Assembly: GCF_014647215.1 (NCBI RefSeq)
Contig: NZ_BMOT01000002.1
Coordinates: 372,001 to 436,000, forward strand
Length of the DNA stretch: 64,000 bases
Source of the DNA: Shewanella aestuarii
Lineage (GTDB): Bacteria > Pseudomonadota > Gammaproteobacteria > Enterobacterales > Shewanellaceae
Direction: 5' to 3'
The notes under the pieces were generated by a model, which was not told the origin of the DNA, searched no databases, and worked only from the letters and a program-made list of their open reading frames with translations. The translations under genes were made by a program, and so were the position numbers. This document shows positions 25,262-35,124 of this stretch, piece after piece; position 1 is the stretch's first letter; each line of letters starts with the position of its first letter.

Positions 25262-27175
25262 ATGGCTTCTGTTGAATTATTTACCCCAGCACCTACCCCA
25301 AAGCGTCAGCTTGAACTGTTAGCACCCGCTAAAAATGCCGATTATGGTATTGAGGCTATTCGTCATGGTGCTGATGCTGTGTACATAGGTGGACCTGCAT
25401 TTGGCGCTCGTCATAATGCGGGAAATAGTGTTGAAGATATTGCCCGTCTTGCTGAGTTTGCCCATCGTTATCATGCCCAGGTGTTTGTGGCGTTGAATAC
25501 TATTTTGATGGATGACGAACTGCCTAAAGCACAGCAATTGATTTGGGACTTATACCATGCTGGTGTCGATGCGCTAATTATTCAAGACATGGGCGTTTTG
25601 CAATTAGATTTGCCGCCAATTGCATTACATGCCAGTACGCAAATGGATAACCGCACCCCTGAAAAAGCGGTGTTTCTAGAGCAAGTCGGTTTCTCGCAGG
25701 TGGTTTTAGCCCGTGAGCTAAATATCCCTCAAATTCGAGATATTGCTGCTAGCACAAAAATGAAACTTGAGTTTTTCATTCATGGCGCTTTGTGTGTGAG
25801 CTACAGCGGCTTATGTAATTTAAGCCACGCTTACTCAAATCGCAGTGCCAACCGTGGCGAGTGTTCGCAAATGTGTCGTTTGCCGTGCAATTTAACCACG
25901 CGCGATGGCGATGTTTTAGCCGAGAATCAGCACTTATTATCCCTTAAAGATAATAACCAAACGGATAATTTAGAAGCATTAATTGATGCTGGTGTCACCT
26001 CGTTCAAAGTGGAAGGCCGCTTAAAAGACATTACCTACTTGAAGAACGTGACGGCGCATTATCGTAAGCAGCTTGATGCTATTATTGATAAGCGTAACGA
26101 TTTAGCGTCCATCTCCCATGGACGTTGCGAGTTCAACTTTACCCCAGATCCTGACAAAAGCTTTAACCGTGGTAAAACAGACTACTTTGTGAATCAACGA
26201 ACTGAAGCGATTGAACACTTTAGCTCACCAAAGTTTATCGGTGAAAAAGTGGGGCGTATTACCCAGGTTGGTAAAGATTTTATCAAAATCGATATCACAG
26301 AAAGCGGCAAAGATATTGTGTTCAACAACGGCGATGGTTTGTGCTTTTTTGTTGAACATTATGAAACTCAACGCTTGTCTGATGATAAACTGGCAGGCAC
26401 CCGAGTAAACCGTGCTGATGGCAATACTTTGTATTTAACAGAAGTGCCAAAAGATTTAAAAGTTGGCGTGATGATGTTCAGAAACTTCGACCATAAATTT
26501 GAGTCGACGTTAAATAAAGATTCAGCCAGCCGTAAAATCAGTGTTGATATGCAGTTTTATGATACCGATGACGGGGTGGCTTTATCGCTAACAGATGCAC
26601 ATGGTATTAGTGCGAGTGTCAGTTTACAGTGTGAAAAACAAGCGGCTAACGACCAGCCTAAATCGGCTGCAAACCTGAAAAAACAGTTAGGTAAATTAGG
26701 CAGCACAGATTTTGTTGCCAATAAAATTAACTTACTTGTTGAGCAAGTATGGTTTTTACCTTCGTCAGTGGTCAACGAATTAAGACGTGATGCGGTTGAT
26801 GCATTAATGTTGGCTAGGGTCAGTGCTTATAAGCGTCCTGAGCGCTGGTTACACGATAAAAATGCGCGTTTCCCACAAAAGTCTCTTAGCTTTTTATCCA
26901 ATGTGGCTAACGAGCAAGCGCGTAGCTTTTACGAGCAACACGGTGTTATTCAAATGGAAGACACCTATGAAAAGAATAAAGTACTGCATGATGCACCATT
27001 GATGGTGACAAAGCATTGTTTGCGTTACAGCTTTAATTTATGCCCTAAAGAAGTGGAAGGCATAAAAGCAGATCCCATGTTCTTAGATGTGGGTAAAGAT
27101 AAATTGAAATTAGTGTTTGATTGCCAAAAATGCGAGATGATGATTGTTGGCTCAAATCAAATGGTAAAAAGTTAA
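25262..27175 (+). CDS. rlhA: 23S rRNA 5-hydroxycytidine synthase, U32 family (RlhA/YdcP)
   Basis: The protein has 637 residues from ATG 25262 (E. coli RlhA has 653). A U32 domain opens with QLELLAPAKNADYGIEAIRHGADAVYIGG. The U32 signature is ELNIPQIRDI, FIHGALCVSYSGLC with Cys residues, and GECSQMCRLPC, the probable iron-sulfur ligands along with a later Cys. The C-terminal extension (LRYSFNLCPKEV, FDCQKCEM) is typical of YdcP. The enzyme makes 5-hydroxycytidine at C2501 of 23S rRNA together with prephenate-dependent steps. A TTG at 25250 is a possible earlier start. Confidence 0.88.
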   Translation: MASVELFTPAPTPKRQLELLAPAKNADYGIEAIRHGADAVYIGGPAFGARHNAGNSVEDIARLAEFAHRYHAQVFVALNTILMDDELPKAQQLIWDLYHAGVDALIIQDMGVLQLDLPPIALHASTQMDNRTPEKAVFLEQVGFSQVVLARELNIPQIRDIAASTKMKLEFFIHGALCVSYSGLCNLSHAYSNRSANRGECSQMCRLPCNLTTRDGDVLAENQHLLSLKDNNQTDNLEALIDAGVTSFKVEGRLKDITYLKNVTAHYRKQLDAIIDKRNDLASISHGRCEFNFTPDPDKSFNRGKTDYFVNQRTEAIEHFSSPKFIGEKVGRITQVGKDFIKIDITESGKDIVFNNGDGLCFFVEHYETQRLSDDKLAGTRVNRADGNTLYLTEVPKDLKVGVMMFRNFDHKFESTLNKDSASRKISVDMQFYDTDDGVALSLTDAHGISASVSLQCEKQAANDQPKSAANLKKQLGKLGSTDFVANKINLLVEQVWFLPSSVVNELRRDAVDALMLARVSAYKRPERWLHDKNARFPQKSLSFLSNVANEQARSFYEQHGVIQMEDTYEKNKVLHDAPLMVTKHCLRYSFNLCPKEVEGIKADPMFLDVGKDKLKLVFDCQKCEMMIVGSNQMVKS

Positions 27176-27250
27176 GTTGTGTAACAACTGCCCATAAAGA
27201 AAAATAGGCTATGCCTATTAAAGCGTTAATTCACTAGGAAAAATAGACAA

Positions 27251-27559
27251 ATGAGTCAAAGTAAAAAGTATGCATTTCGTGTGTTTCAAGCTGACAGCGG
27301 CTGGAAAACAGAAATCACTCGCCGTATGACAGCAACCAAAACAGTGGTATCAAAAAGTCATGATGGTTTTGCGACTGAAGCAGAAGCGACAGCATGGGGC
27401 GAAGAAGCATTAAAAGGTTTCTTAGGCAAACAGGCTGAGCGCAATAAACGTAAAACTGAGAAGCACCTAAAAGCCAAAAGCATTGCTGCAGCCATCGCGG
27501 CAGAATCAGGTGAGTCTGATGAAGACTTTCCAGATGATGACGATGAAGAGCTTGGTTAG
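27251..27559 (+). CDS. DUF3622 small basic/acidic protein
   Basis: The 102-residue protein starts YAFRVFQADSGWKTEITRRMTATKTVVSKS with SHDGFATEAEATAWGEEALK, the pattern of gammaproteobacterial DUF3622 proteins. A Lys/Arg-rich helix (NKRKTEKHLKAK) and a highly acidic tail (SDEDFPDDDDEE) follow. It is cytosolic, function unknown. It starts 75 bp after rlhA with no terminator seen between, so it may share its transcript. Confidence 0.8.
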   Translation: MSQSKKYAFRVFQADSGWKTEITRRMTATKTVVSKSHDGFATEAEATAWGEEALKGFLGKQAERNKRKTEKHLKAKSIAAAIAAESGESDEDFPDDDDEELG

Positions 27560-27716
27560 TCACTCTTGTTATTAAATACGCAGTAAATTGTTAGAGATAA
27601 GTTTCAAAAAGTGGCTGTTGTGATATATAGTTGGTCGAAAATCTCGACAGTTTAGCTAAATATCAAAATGGCCTCATCAAAGGGTGTTGATGAAATTTTT
27701 AAAAGGAAGATATGTA

Positions 27717-28382
27717 ATGAAATCGTTTGCCGCAATAAAGCTTATGTTGGGTCTAGTGTGTTTAGTGCCATGCGCTTTGCTGTCTGCAAAACCGTATTTT
27801 CCTATCAATACTATTTTTGGTGAAGATGATCAGAGTATTGGCAAAGTCGAAATGCCCAAAGATGTGCAGCAATTAACAGACTTTGCCTCTAAATTTGGTT
27901 TTTTACCTCCACTTAATTGGAAGCTCGCATTTCATGAAATGCAGGGCGATATGTTTATGGCTGAGTTTATTCCAGCTAATGAAACATTAAATGATTGGAG
28001 TGGCCTTGTTTGCATGCAAGGTTTTAAAGGGTTGGCCAACGACATTGAACCGCAAAAGTTTCTTGACGGTATGGCCGACACTTATGCCGAAAACTGCGAC
28101 GGTAAAGTGATTTATACTGTTTTAGGTACCTCGAAAGTTGAAGGTTTGAATGCTGTGCACGGTATTTTAGGCTGTACAGTGATGCCAAACATTCACCACG
28201 CTTCGATTTTTGTTGAAAAAGATTTTGCCAGTATTCCTAAAGGCGAAATTGGATTTTTTACGGTAGTCAGCGGTTCGCAAGATTTGTATTTGTTGCACAA
28301 ATCGATTCGACAAGCCGTGTTCCGAGAAAATGAACCACCCATCAATGCCAATAATTATCGTGAGTTTATGGCAAACAATTAA
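27717..28382 (+). CDS. Secreted hypothetical protein
   Basis: This is 221 residues from the ATG at 27717, chosen for the AAAAGGAAG site and a clean signal peptide (MKSFAAIKLMLGLVCLVPCALLSA). The mature part is a compact mixed alpha/beta protein with four Cys residues (VCMQG, ENCDG, GCTV and one more in the leader), a possible disulfide pair, and no known catalytic motif. Its family is not recognised. It lies just upstream of the cobalamin riboswitch but faces its own promoter. Confidence 0.65.
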   Translation: MKSFAAIKLMLGLVCLVPCALLSAKPYFPINTIFGEDDQSIGKVEMPKDVQQLTDFASKFGFLPPLNWKLAFHEMQGDMFMAEFIPANETLNDWSGLVCMQGFKGLANDIEPQKFLDGMADTYAENCDGKVIYTVLGTSKVEGLNAVHGILGCTVMPNIHHASIFVEKDFASIPKGEIGFFTVVSGSQDLYLLHKSIRQAVFRENEPPINANNYREFMANN

Positions 28383-28524
28383 TCACAGTTTTGTTTCATT
28401 TTTCAGCTTATGCTGAATAATTATAATGAAAATCCATTGTTGAACTCCCTAGTGCATATATCTAATCCCTAGCATAAACCGTATAATTGCCGCGATTTTA
28501 TGGTCATGATGACTAGTCAATCTT

Positions 28525-28700
28525 TTGTGGTGCCATACGTTTAACTGGCGTGTGGATAATCGGGAAATCAGTGTAAATCTGATACTGCCCCCGCAACGGT
28601 GAAAGGTTAGGGCGATATGAAATAGCATATAGCTCGTTTGTAGAATGTATTATTCTGACAAAATACCTCAGTCCGGAGACCGGCCCTAAAGATGATTTTG
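28525..28700 (+). ncRNA. Cobalamin (AdoCbl) riboswitch
   Basis: The core runs from GGTGCC (28529) through GGGAA, CTGCCCCCGCAACGGTGA and CAGTCCGGAGACCGGCC (B12 box), in the order and spacing of RF00174-class aptamers. It sits 125 bp upstream of the BtuB-like receptor start and should lower its expression when adenosylcobalamin is plentiful. GGGCAG near 28711 could pair with CTGCCC near 28790, close to the ribosome site, as part of the expression platform (inference). Confidence 0.93.
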
Positions 28701-28824
28701 AGATTTCGGTGGGCAGATCTTAAGATGTAATAAGCTATTTTCAAATTCGACTCTTATGTTTGAAGTTGAAAGCGTTTTATTGCGACGCAACTGCCCCATT
28801 TTCCCTTTTAGGAGTTAAAGGTAA

Positions 28825-30804
28825 ATGGGTATTAATCCAACAAAATTAGCCTTGTCATTAAGCGCTATTCTCGGACTTTCAAGTCTTTCTTTACTTACGT
28901 TTGCCGCTGATGCGCCAACAAACGTAAATGATGTCAAGTCTCAATCAGAAGACACTATGGTAGTTATAGGCCGTAGTGTTGATTCACCCTTAAATATTGC
29001 CGCCAATGTAAACGTGATTGATGCCGCTGAAATTCAAATGAGCGGTGCCACCAATTTAGGTGATTTATTACGTGGACAAAGCGGTATTCAAATTTCAAAT
29101 AACAATACTGGTCCAGTATTCTCAATGCGTGGTTTTAGCGCATCACAAGCGGCAAATAATACCCTTATTTTGGTTGATGGTCGCAGATTGAATAATATTG
29201 ATATTGCGGCACCAAGTATCAGTGCCATTTCACTGAACCAAATTGAGCGCGTTGAAATTTTATCGGGCAGTTCTGGGGTGTTATATGGCGATCAAGCGGT
29301 AGGTGGGGTAATTAACATCATTACCAAAACACCTACAAGTACAGGTGGTGGTCTGGCATTGTCTGCGGGGAGTTTTGATACGTTTGAAGCCAAAGGTGAT
29401 GTGTCCGGTGCGATTAATGATACTTGGCAATATTACCTAGCGGGCAACTATAACGAATCTGACAACTATCGTGATGATAATGCAAATAAAACCAGTTCGA
29501 TTTTAGGCCGTTTACAATATAAGACTCAAGTTGAAGATTTTTATGTTGAAGCAAACTACTTTGATAATGATCGTAAAACCCCAGGTTCATTATCAAAGGA
29601 TCAGCTGGATCAAAATCCTCGCCAGTCAAACCCATGGAACAAAGGGGATTATATCCATGAAATGACTACCGCTTTACGCAGTGGTTATCATTATCAAATG
29701 TCTGATACCTGGACCCTAGGCGCGGATGTGAGCTATAGCGACAGTAATAACACCAATATTCAATGGGGTGGTTATGGTCGTAATGACCGCACGCTATTGT
29801 CGATTTCCCCAAAAGCGGTAGCCAATTATCAAGTGAAAAATGGCGAGTTAAAAATCATCACAGGTATCGATTATAACCTTGGTGAGTCTACTTTCAGCTG
29901 GGGCAGAAGCAATCAACAAACTCAAAGCAGTGCTTATATTCAGGCAAGCGTTCCGTTAACAACCTCATTATCGTATGTCGTAGGTGGTCGTTATGCTAAA
30001 GCTGAAGATGAGTTAGTCGATGGCAATGTCTATCCGAACGGTATCGATTTAGATCAAGATGAAAATGCCTTTGAGTTAGGCTTAAATTATCGTCCAAATA
30101 CGGCTCACCGTTTATACGTGCGCGCCGATGATAACTTCCGTTTTGCTAAAGTGGACGAGCAAGCTTATACCTCTCCAGGCACTGTGGGGTTAAAACCACA
30201 AGTTGGCCGCTCGTACGAGGCAGGTTGGGATTATATTAATGACATTCATAGCCTTAAGCTAAATGTGTTTCAACTTGATTTAGAAGATGAAATTATTTGG
30301 GATCCTAGTGCGCCAAAACCAATTGGTGGTGGTTTTAATGGTGCTAACGTAAACGCGGATGCTTCGCGTCGATATGGCATCAGCCCAAGCTATGATGTGC
30401 AGGTTACTCCAAACTGGCTATTAGGTTTGTCCTATGACTACATTGATGCTGAATTTACCGAAGGTGCGAATGATGGCAAGGCGCTGTCATGGGTAGCTAA
30501 ACACAGTGGTCGCGGTTATATCAGTTATGACTTTGCCGAAAACTGGCAAGTTTTTGCTGAAGGTATTTATACTGGAGAGCGCTTTATGGAAGGTGATAAT
30601 GCCAATGTTGATGCTAAATTAGATAGCTATGTACTGACAAATATCGCCCTTAATTATACGCAATCTCAGTGGACTGCAAGTTTACGTCTTGATAACTTGC
30701 TAGACGAAGACTATGTCAGCGCAGGTTACTATTCTGCATGGGGCAGTGGCTATTATCCAGGTGATGGGCGTAATATCCGTTTAACGGCAGGATATCGTTT
30801 TTAA
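28825..30804 (+). CDS. btuB: TonB-dependent cobalamin receptor (BtuB-type)
   Basis: The 659-residue protein has a signal peptide to about residue 28 (LTFAADA), a TonB box DTMVVIG, a plug domain (DLLRGQSGIQI, FSMRGFSASQAANNTLILVDGRRLN, IERVEILSGSSGVLYGDQAVGGVINI), and a 22-strand type barrel ending in RLTAGYRF with the terminal Phe. The riboswitch directly upstream makes cobalamin or a corrinoid the expected ligand. Length is close to E. coli BtuB (614) with longer loops. An AGGAG site precedes the ATG. No btuFCD genes follow; a terminator does. Confidence 0.9.
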   Translation: MGINPTKLALSLSAILGLSSLSLLTFAADAPTNVNDVKSQSEDTMVVIGRSVDSPLNIAANVNVIDAAEIQMSGATNLGDLLRGQSGIQISNNNTGPVFSMRGFSASQAANNTLILVDGRRLNNIDIAAPSISAISLNQIERVEILSGSSGVLYGDQAVGGVINIITKTPTSTGGGLALSAGSFDTFEAKGDVSGAINDTWQYYLAGNYNESDNYRDDNANKTSSILGRLQYKTQVEDFYVEANYFDNDRKTPGSLSKDQLDQNPRQSNPWNKGDYIHEMTTALRSGYHYQMSDTWTLGADVSYSDSNNTNIQWGGYGRNDRTLLSISPKAVANYQVKNGELKIITGIDYNLGESTFSWGRSNQQTQSSAYIQASVPLTTSLSYVVGGRYAKAEDELVDGNVYPNGIDLDQDENAFELGLNYRPNTAHRLYVRADDNFRFAKVDEQAYTSPGTVGLKPQVGRSYEAGWDYINDIHSLKLNVFQLDLEDEIIWDPSAPKPIGGGFNGANVNADASRRYGISPSYDVQVTPNWLLGLSYDYIDAEFTEGANDGKALSWVAKHSGRGYISYDFAENWQVFAEGIYTGERFMEGDNANVDAKLDSYVLTNIALNYTQSQWTASLRLDNLLDEDYVSAGYYSAWGSGYYPGDGRNIRLTAGYRF

Positions 30805-30860
30805 GCGTTAGTTATTTAAATACTATTATTAGTAATTTAGAAAGCGACTATACTTTAATT

Positions 30861-30889
30861 AAGCCAACGAGTTTCTTGTTGGCTTTTTT
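30861..30889 (+). terminator. Terminator after btuB
   Basis: AAGCCAAC and GTTGGCTT with a 9-base loop and a T run, 57 bp after the stop. Confidence 0.88.
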
Positions 30890-30947
30890 ATGATATTGTT
30901 TTGCCAACAGCCAAAATACGTATAAATAATTAAGGTGATAGTGGCTT

Positions 30948-31688
30948 ATGACAAATCTTGAGCAAAGAGTATTAACTCAAGTTAGTGCGATTATTCGTAA
31001 TGAAGACCAGGTGATCGGACGTCGCGGTATTCTTGTGCCGTTAAAAAAAGCATTAATCAATGAAGCTAATATAAAGATTATTATTGATATTGTGTCTGAA
31101 GATCCGGCGTTGGCGGCTCACTTATTGTTACGCAGTAACACAGCTGTAACAGCGGGGTTGGTATCAACAAAAAATCGTAGTATCAAAGATGCGCTGATCC
31201 GCCTAGGCCAGGTGAATATTTACCGTTATGCGTTTTCGTTTTATCTAAAAGAGCGTTTAGATGAATTAGACGAACCTTATAAGAAGTTGGTTAAAGGTTA
31301 TTGGAAACTGAATGAAATCATTGCAGTCGACTCTGTTAGCTTGTTAAGGGAAGAAACAGACAAGGGTAACGGCCTAAAAATTGATGCCGATGAGATGCAA
31401 ACCTTAGCCCTATTTAGTGTATTTGGACAGGTTATTACCTTAACGGCATTTGCTTATTTAAACAGCGAACAAGAAAGACCTATATCGCTTAAAGTCATAA
31501 AAAGTTTACTTGAAACCCATCAACAAACACTCTCTATTGAAGCATTTGAATCATTAGGATTGGATGATGATTTACGCAATGAATTCTTGATTGCACACAA
31601 TCTACAACAAACAACAAACCCTGACTCAGCAGGGCTTTTGTTACGTCGTGTGTTGTCAAAACGTGGTTTACTAATTAACCCTTTGTAG
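30948..31688 (+). CDS. HDOD-domain protein
   Basis: The 246-residue protein has the HDOD pattern: IIDIVSEDPALAAHLLLRSNTA, SIKDALIRLGQVNIYRYAF, and a helical remainder ending LLLRRVLSKRGL. HDOD is an HD-like fold lacking the HD metal residues, used in signalling scaffolds rather than catalysis. Here the domain stands alone, without a GGDEF, EAL or serine/threonine phosphatase partner. The last 18 bp overlap the 3' end of convergent metR. Confidence 0.8.
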   Translation: MTNLEQRVLTQVSAIIRNEDQVIGRRGILVPLKKALINEANIKIIIDIVSEDPALAAHLLLRSNTAVTAGLVSTKNRSIKDALIRLGQVNIYRYAFSFYLKERLDELDEPYKKLVKGYWKLNEIIAVDSVSLLREETDKGNGLKIDADEMQTLALFSVFGQVITLTAFAYLNSEQERPISLKVIKSLLETHQQTLSIEAFESLGLDDDLRNEFLIAHNLQQTTNPDSAGLLLRRVLSKRGLLINPL

Positions 31689-32573
31689 TTGTAACCCTTC
31701 TTGAGCCACTAACTCTAACCATTTTTGAATCAAGTTAGCATTAGTGGCATCGCGTCTATAAGCACCAAATAGTGGACGCTTTAATCCTTCAGCCCCTAAT
31801 TTTACCGAGGTCAGACTTAAGCCTTGGCTTTCTTTAATCGACCATGTCGGCAATGCGGCTACACCATCATTACATGCAACGCGCTGAAGCAGCATTGAAG
31901 TCAAATCACATTGCTTCTGCTCACCAATTTCAATGCCTGCGGGTTCTAAAAAGTGCTTGTAAATATCTAAACGAGTCAATGGCACTGGGTAAGTTAATAG
32001 CGTTTGCTTTGCCAGGTTTGCTGGCGTAATAAATGCCTGCGCTGCTAAGGCATTATCGTTAGCAACAACCAGCTTCACTTCAAAATCAAAAAGATGTTGA
32101 TAGGCGAGTGTATGTCCTGGTACCGGATCTGAGGTTAACACTATGTCTAACCCACCTGTTTCAAGCGCATTTAACGAGTCGAAAAGATGGCGGCTAGAAA
32201 TATCTATTTGAGCATCAGGCGCTTGTAGCTTAAATGCCTCAATTACTGGCATTAACCATCTAAAGCAACTGTGGCATTCAATACCTAATTTCAGCTGCTG
32301 GTTTTCACCTTCTAAACCACGCTTTAAATCAGATTCGGTGGCAATTACCTTCGGCAGAATTTCTTCAGCAAGATTAAGTAGGCGGGCACCTTCGTGAGTG
32401 AAGGTTAGCGGCTTACTTTTACGCACAAAGATAGCGGAGTTAATTCGGGTTTCTAATTCTTTAATCTGATGAGAAAGTGCCGATTGGGTTACAAAGCGTT
32501 TCTTAGCCGCTCCTGCTAAGCTGCCACTTTCCTTTAACGCCATTAAGGTGCGAAGGTGTCTAAGTTCTATCAT
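31671..32573 (-). CDS. metR: LysR-family methionine regulator MetR
   Basis: The 300-residue protein has an N-terminal LysR winged helix (MIELRHLRTLMALKESGSLAGAAKK, TQSALSHQIKELE) and a two-lobed effector domain (LKLGIECHSCFRWLMP, the MetR-type ECHSCF segment). MetR activates metE and related genes with homocysteine as co-effector. The divergent metE, 154 bp away, fits exactly. The shared region holds a MetJ operator and a MetR-like half-symmetry site. It ends inside the convergent HDOD gene. Confidence 0.93.
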   Translation of the reverse strand: MIELRHLRTLMALKESGSLAGAAKKRFVTQSALSHQIKELETRINSAIFVRKSKPLTFTHEGARLLNLAEEILPKVIATESDLKRGLEGENQQLKLGIECHSCFRWLMPVIEAFKLQAPDAQIDISSRHLFDSLNALETGGLDIVLTSDPVPGHTLAYQHLFDFEVKLVVANDNALAAQAFITPANLAKQTLLTYPVPLTRLDIYKHFLEPAGIEIGEQKQCDLTSMLLQRVACNDGVAALPTWSIKESQGLSLTSVKLGAEGLKRPLFGAYRRDATNANLIQKWLELVAQEGLQLQRVN

Positions 32574-32608
32574 TACTCACTCCACATGAAACTTACTCAA
32601 CTTACCGA

Positions 32609-32621
32609 TGAAATCAATTCG
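32609..32621. promoter_or_regulatory. metR: Possible MetR binding site
   Basis: TGAAATCAATTCG matches the MetR pattern TGAA-N5-TTCA except for the last base. It lies 36 bp from the metR start in the metR-metE gap. Confidence 0.35.
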
Positions 32622-32655
32622 ATTGCTTGGTTGCAGGTTAGCACAATAAACTTCT

Positions 32656-32671
32656 AGACGTCCAGACGCCT
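32656..32671. promoter_or_regulatory. Tandem MetJ operator (met boxes) upstream of metE
   Basis: AGACGTCC and AGACGCCT are two adjacent 8-base met boxes, each close to the AGACGTCT consensus, 57 bp upstream of the metE start. MetJ with S-adenosylmethionine would repress metE here. Confidence 0.75.
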
Positions 32672-32727
32672 GTGTAATTTTTTTACACCAAGGTAACAAC
32701 TATTTGCTCATTCACAAGGAAAGTAGT

Positions 32728-35019
32728 ATGAAAATTACAAATCTCGGTTTCCCTCGCATCGGTCGTCAACGTGAACTTAAATTTGCTTTAGAGAAGTATT
32801 GGCGTGGTGAAATTAATCAAAGTCAGTTGGTTCAAGTAGCTGATGAGCTAAAAAAGCTGCATTGGGATTGGCAATCTCAGGCAGGAGTTGAATTATTGCC
32901 TGTGGGTGATTTTGCCTATTATGATCAGGTGCTTACCCTTAGTGCTACATTGAATGCAATACCTAAGCGTCATCGAGATTTTGACAGCCAAGGCAACGAA
33001 AACCCTATCGACTTAGATACATTGTTTCGCGTAGCGCGTGGCAGAGCGCCGAGCGGTCAGCATGCTTGTGCGGCAGAAATGACCAAGTTTTTTAATACCA
33101 ATTATCATTATCAAGTGCCTGAACTGAGCCAAGACCAGCGGTTTAATATTGCCTATACGCAGATTTTTGATGAAGTGACTCAGGCGCAATCTCTCGGTTA
33201 CCAAGCTAAGCCAGTTTTATTGGGGCCGGTCACTTATTTGTATTTATCTAAAACAGTGGGCGAATTTGACAAGTTAAGTTTATTGCCGCAATTACTGGAA
33301 ACTTATCAAAACATTTTGGCGCGCTTCGCTGAGCAAGGTGTGAACTGGGTGCAGTTAGATGAACCTATTCTAGCCGCCGATTTATCGGCTGATTGGCAAG
33401 AAGCGATACGCCATAGTTATCAGGTTTTCGCGCAGCATAAACCGCAAACAGTCCGTTTATTATTGGCCAGTTATTATGGTTCTATCGCCCATCATCACGC
33501 TTTGGTCAGTGCTTTACCTGTTGAGGGGCTTCACTTAGATTTAATCAGTGATAAAAATCAACTTGGGTTATTTTCTGCCACCTTATCGACCGATCAAGTG
33601 CTGTCGCTAGGGGTCATTAATGGCCGCAATGTGTGGGCTGCAGATGTTGATGTGATCGCCGAGCAAATCCAAGCTGTGGCAACTGATTTGGGTGATAGAT
33701 TATGGATTGCGCCTTCGTGTTCATTGCTGCACTCTCCGGTTGATTTAGACAGTGAGCAGCAATTAATACCTGAGTTACAGGGGCAGCTAGCGTTTGCTAA
33801 GCAAAAGCTTTTTGAGCTAAATGATTTACAGGTTTTATTGGGCCATGATGATCTGCGTGCCAAGCAATTGATTATTGCACGCTGCCAGTCTCGCCGTGCA
33901 GCTAAAGCGGCTAATGCTGATCAGCAAGTTATTGACCGCGTTGCAAAACTTAAAGCTAACGATTTTGAGCGTGATAGTGAATTTTCAAGCAGAATATTTG
34001 CCCAACATCAAAAACTAAAATTACCCTTATTACCTACGACGACTATTGGTTCTTTCCCACAAACCCCTGCTATACGAGGTCTACGAAGCCGTTGGCGTAA
34101 GGGCGAGGTGAGTGATCAACAATATCAAAGTCAACTGCAGTTGGTGACCAAAGACACAATCGAACGTCAGTTAAAGCTAGGCATTGATGTGCTAGTGCAT
34201 GGTGAAGCTGAACGTAATGATATGGTGGAATATTTTGCAGAATACCTTGATGGTGTAGGTTTTACCCAATTCGGTTGGGTACAGAGTTACGGGTCTCGCT
34301 GTGTTAAACCGCCATTAATTTACGGTGATGTAAGCCGTCCTCGCGCCATGACGGTTGAATGGGCTACCTATGCGCAAAGTTTAACTGAAAAGCCAGTGAA
34401 GGGGATGTTAACAGGGCCTGTGACTATCTTACATTGGTCGTTTGCCCGTGAAGATATCAGCCGCGAAACGATTGCTAATCAAATCGCATTGGCTATTCGT
34501 GATGAAGTGGTTGATTTAGAGCAAGCTGGCATAGGGATTATTCAAATTGATGAACCCGCGTTTAGAGAAGGCTTACCGATAAAGAAAACCGAGTGGCAGA
34601 CATATTTAAACTGGGCTGTAGATGCATTTAAACTGTCCGCTGCAGGTGTCGAAGACCAGACACAAATTCATACCCACATGTGTTACAGCGAGTTCAACGA
34701 CACCATTGAAGCGATAGCAGCAATGGATGCTGATGTGATAACCATCGAAACATCACGCTCGCATATGGAGCTGTTAAATGCATTTGAAAGCTTCGCTTAT
34801 CCGAATGATATTGGGCCTGGGGTATATGATATTCATTCACCTAACATCCCATCGGTTGAAGAAATTGTCACGTTAATGACTAAAGCGGCTGATAAAATTC
34901 CTGTTAAACAACTGTGGGTGAATCCCGACTGCGGCTTAAAAACCCGCACCTGGGATGAAGTAGAACCCGCACTGAAAAATCTGGTTGAAGCGACTAAAAT
35001 TTTACGTCGTCAATTTTAA
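32728..35019 (+). CDS. metE: Cobalamin-independent methionine synthase
   Basis: The protein has 763 residues from the ATG at 32728 (AAGGA 12 bases upstream); E. coli MetE has 753. Two TIM-barrel halves are visible: N-terminal ITNLGFPRIGRQRELKFALE, and C-terminal TTTIGSFPQT, HGEAERNDMVEYF, the zinc ligands in THMCYSEF (His and Cys) and VNPDCGLKTR (Cys). It transfers methyl from 5-methyltetrahydropteroyl-triglutamate to homocysteine. It is controlled by MetJ boxes and by divergent metR rather than by a B12 riboswitch. Confidence 0.95.
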   Translation: MKITNLGFPRIGRQRELKFALEKYWRGEINQSQLVQVADELKKLHWDWQSQAGVELLPVGDFAYYDQVLTLSATLNAIPKRHRDFDSQGNENPIDLDTLFRVARGRAPSGQHACAAEMTKFFNTNYHYQVPELSQDQRFNIAYTQIFDEVTQAQSLGYQAKPVLLGPVTYLYLSKTVGEFDKLSLLPQLLETYQNILARFAEQGVNWVQLDEPILAADLSADWQEAIRHSYQVFAQHKPQTVRLLLASYYGSIAHHHALVSALPVEGLHLDLISDKNQLGLFSATLSTDQVLSLGVINGRNVWAADVDVIAEQIQAVATDLGDRLWIAPSCSLLHSPVDLDSEQQLIPELQGQLAFAKQKLFELNDLQVLLGHDDLRAKQLIIARCQSRRAAKAANADQQVIDRVAKLKANDFERDSEFSSRIFAQHQKLKLPLLPTTTIGSFPQTPAIRGLRSRWRKGEVSDQQYQSQLQLVTKDTIERQLKLGIDVLVHGEAERNDMVEYFAEYLDGVGFTQFGWVQSYGSRCVKPPLIYGDVSRPRAMTVEWATYAQSLTEKPVKGMLTGPVTILHWSFAREDISRETIANQIALAIRDEVVDLEQAGIGIIQIDEPAFREGLPIKKTEWQTYLNWAVDAFKLSAAGVEDQTQIHTHMCYSEFNDTIEAIAAMDADVITIETSRSHMELLNAFESFAYPNDIGPGVYDIHSPNIPSVEEIVTLMTKAADKIPVKQLWVNPDCGLKTRTWDEVEPALKNLVEATKILRRQF

Positions 35020-35091
35020 CATAAGCTGATTTTTGGTGTGGTGATACTGTTAAGCCAACTGCACCAAGATCTCATCTAATGCAAATTTGCT

Positions 35092-35124
35092 AAAGGCTTA
35101 CGCATCCCGTGGTAAGCCTTTTTG
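35092..35124 (+). terminator. metE terminator lying across the end of queG
   Basis: AAAGGCTTAC (35092-35101) pairs with GTAAGCCTTT (35112-35121), then T residues. The hairpin is built partly from the last codons and stop of convergent queG. Confidence 0.75.
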
